Source of the DNA: JBOGEN01 sp050743265
GTDB taxonomy: Bacteria > Actinomycetota > Actinomycetes > JBOGEN01
Direction of reading: 5' to 3'
Assembly: GCA_050743265.1 (NCBI GenBank)
Contig: JBOGEN010000185.1
Coordinates: 1-16,071, forward strand
DNA length: 16,071 nt
Part shown: positions 14,844 through 16,071 of the stretch, piece by piece
How the letters are laid out: each line of letters begins with the position of its first letter
Position numbering within the stretch: position 1 is the first letter of the stretch
Position numbers and translations under genes: made by a program
The notes under the pieces: generated by a model
Database searches by the model: none
Told to the model about the DNA's origin: nothing
Seen by the model: the letters and a program-made list of their open reading frames with translations, nothing else

Positions 14844-16071
14844 CGACTTCTCGCGGCGCTCCCGCTTGCGCTCGCTCTCGCGCGGGACCAGCGTCGGGTT
14901 CACGTGCTCGAGGACGACGTCCCCGCTGATGACGCAGCGCGCCACGTCCTTGCGGCTCGGCACCTCGTACATGACCGAGAGCAGGACCTCCTCCATGATC
15001 GCGCGGAGGCCGCGGGCACCCGTGCCGCGCAGGATCGCCTGGTCGGCGATGGCCTCGAGCGCGTCGTCGGTGAACTCGAGCTCGACGCCGTCGAGGTCCA
15101 TGAGGCGCTTGTACTGGCGGACCAAGGCGTTGCGCGGCTCCGTGAGAATGCGGATGAGCGCCTCACGGTCGAGGTTGTGCACGCTGGTGAGGACGGGCAG
15201 CCGGCCGATGAACTCGGGGATCATGCCGTACTTGAGCAGGTCCTCGGGCATCACGTCGGTGAAGGCGTCCGCCGCGTCGACGTCCTTCTTCGAGTGCAGG
15301 ACCGCCCCGAAGCCGATGCCCTTCTTGCCGACCCGCTGCTCGATGATCTTCTCCAGACCGGAGAACGCGCCCCCCACGATGAAGAGCACGTTCGTCGTGT
15401 CGATCTGGATGAACTCCTGGTGGGGGTGCTTGCGGCCGCCCTGGGGGGGCACCGAGGCCGTGGTGCCCTCGAGGATCTTCAGCAGGGCCTGCTGGACGCC
15501 CTCGCCGGAGACGTCCCGGGTGATCGACGGGTTCTCGCTCTTGCGGGCGATCTTGTCGACCTCGTCGATGTAGATGATGCCCGTCTCGGCCTTCTTGACG
15601 TCGTAGTCCGCGGCCTGGATGAGCTTGAGGAGGATGTTCTCGACGTCCTCGCCGACGTACCCCGCCTCGGTGAGGGCCGTGGCGTCCGCGATCGCGAACG
15701 GGACGTTGAGCATGCGGGCGAGCGTCTGGGCGAGCAGGGTCTTGCCGCACCCGGTGGGGCCGAGCAGGAGGATGTTGGACTTCGCCAGCTCGACGCCGTC
15801 GGCCGGGCGATGGCCCTCCTTCTCGCCTGCCTGGACGCGCTTGTAGTGGTTGTAGACCGCGACGGAGAGGGCCTTCTTTGCGGTCTCCTGCCCGATGACG
15901 TACGAGTCGAGGAACTCGTAGATCTCGCGTGGCTTGGGAAGCTCGTCCCACTTGAGCTCGGAGGACTCGGAGAGCTCCTCCTCGATGATCTCGTTACAGA
16001 GATCGATGCACTCGTCGCAGATGTACACGCCCGGGCCGGCAATGAGCTTCTTGACCTGCTTCTGGCTCTTT
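14838..16071 (-). CDS. clpX: ClpX, ATP-binding unfoldase of ClpXP protease (5' end outside window)
   Basis: The visible 410 residues begin KSQKQVKKLIAGPGVYICDEC, inside the N-terminal zinc-binding domain. Its second Cys pair (visible residues 18 and 21) is present; the first pair and about 17 residues are beyond the right edge. Other motifs, in visible numbering, are Walker A GPTGCGKT (104-111), the pore loop GYVGED (137-142), Walker B IIYIDEVDK (165-173), the RKH loop (213-215), the ClpP-docking IGF loop (252-254) and the sensor-2 GAR arginine (353). ClpX unfolds tagged substrates and feeds them to ClpP. The C-terminal tail is strongly charged (ESERKRERREKSA). A GTG at 16028 is internal, because homology continues upstream of it. 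clpP genes would be expected just to the right. Confidence 0.98.
   Translation of the reverse strand, partial: KSQKQVKKLIAGPGVYICDECIDLCNEIIEEELSESSELKWDELPKPREIYEFLDSYVIGQETAKKALSVAVYNHYKRVQAGEKEGHRPADGVELAKSNILLLGPTGCGKTLLAQTLARMLNVPFAIADATALTEAGYVGEDVENILLKLIQAADYDVKKAETGIIYIDEVDKIARKSENPSITRDVSGEGVQQALLKILEGTTASVPPQGGRKHPHQEFIQIDTTNVLFIVGGAFSGLEKIIEQRVGKKGIGFGAVLHSKKDVDAADAFTDVMPEDLLKYGMIPEFIGRLPVLTSVHNLDREALIRILTEPRNALVRQYKRLMDLDGVELEFTDDALEAIADQAILRGTGARGLRAIMEEVLLSVMYEVPSRKDVARCVISGDVVLEHVNPTLVPRESERKRERREKSA

Overview
The window comes from the chromosome of a very G+C-rich actinobacterium. The gene order clpX-valS-folC-DUF4233-ndk-mreBCD-mrdA-rodA-radical SAM pair-RNase E/G is a classic conserved block of rod-shaped or filamentous Actinobacteria. 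The protein sequences look Nocardioidaceae-like to me, but that placement is from memory and tentative. All thirteen genes lie on the minus strand, so transcription runs from right to left. I see no RNA genes, insertion sequences, prophage genes, CRISPR arrays or gene-free stretches longer than about 180 bases.

Right part (16071 to 9828): clpX (5' end outside the window), then a 159-base gap, then valS. valS probably has its own promoter and may be leaderless. folC overlaps valS by four bases. A small DUF4233 membrane protein follows folC after two bases, and ndk follows 59 bases later. These genes cover protein quality control, tRNA charging, folate polyglutamylation and nucleotide balance.

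Middle part (9652 to 3701): the cell-elongation machine in its usual order: mreB, mreC, mreD, mrdA (PBP2) and rodA. Spacing is tight: 1 base between mreC and mreD, and a GTGA overlap between mrdA and rodA. MreB is the actin-like scaffold and MreC/MreD are the membrane linkers. RodA polymerises glycan strands and PBP2 crosslinks them.

Left part (3641 to 1): a B12-binding-type radical SAM protein (TIGR03960 type), its partner protein (TIGR03936/DUF2344 type), and the start of a ribonuclease E/G gene whose catalytic part lies beyond the left edge. The first two overlap and are a conserved but functionally unassigned pair.

This is mainly a housekeeping region, and I found no new defence or mobile system. 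The most notable signals are small. A hairpin may bridge a perfect but distant ribosome binding site to the mreC start codon. The TIGR03936 gene has a probable CTG start. valS has a probable leaderless promoter. Several in-frame short tandem repeats build low-complexity tails in the RNase E/G, radical SAM and MreC proteins.
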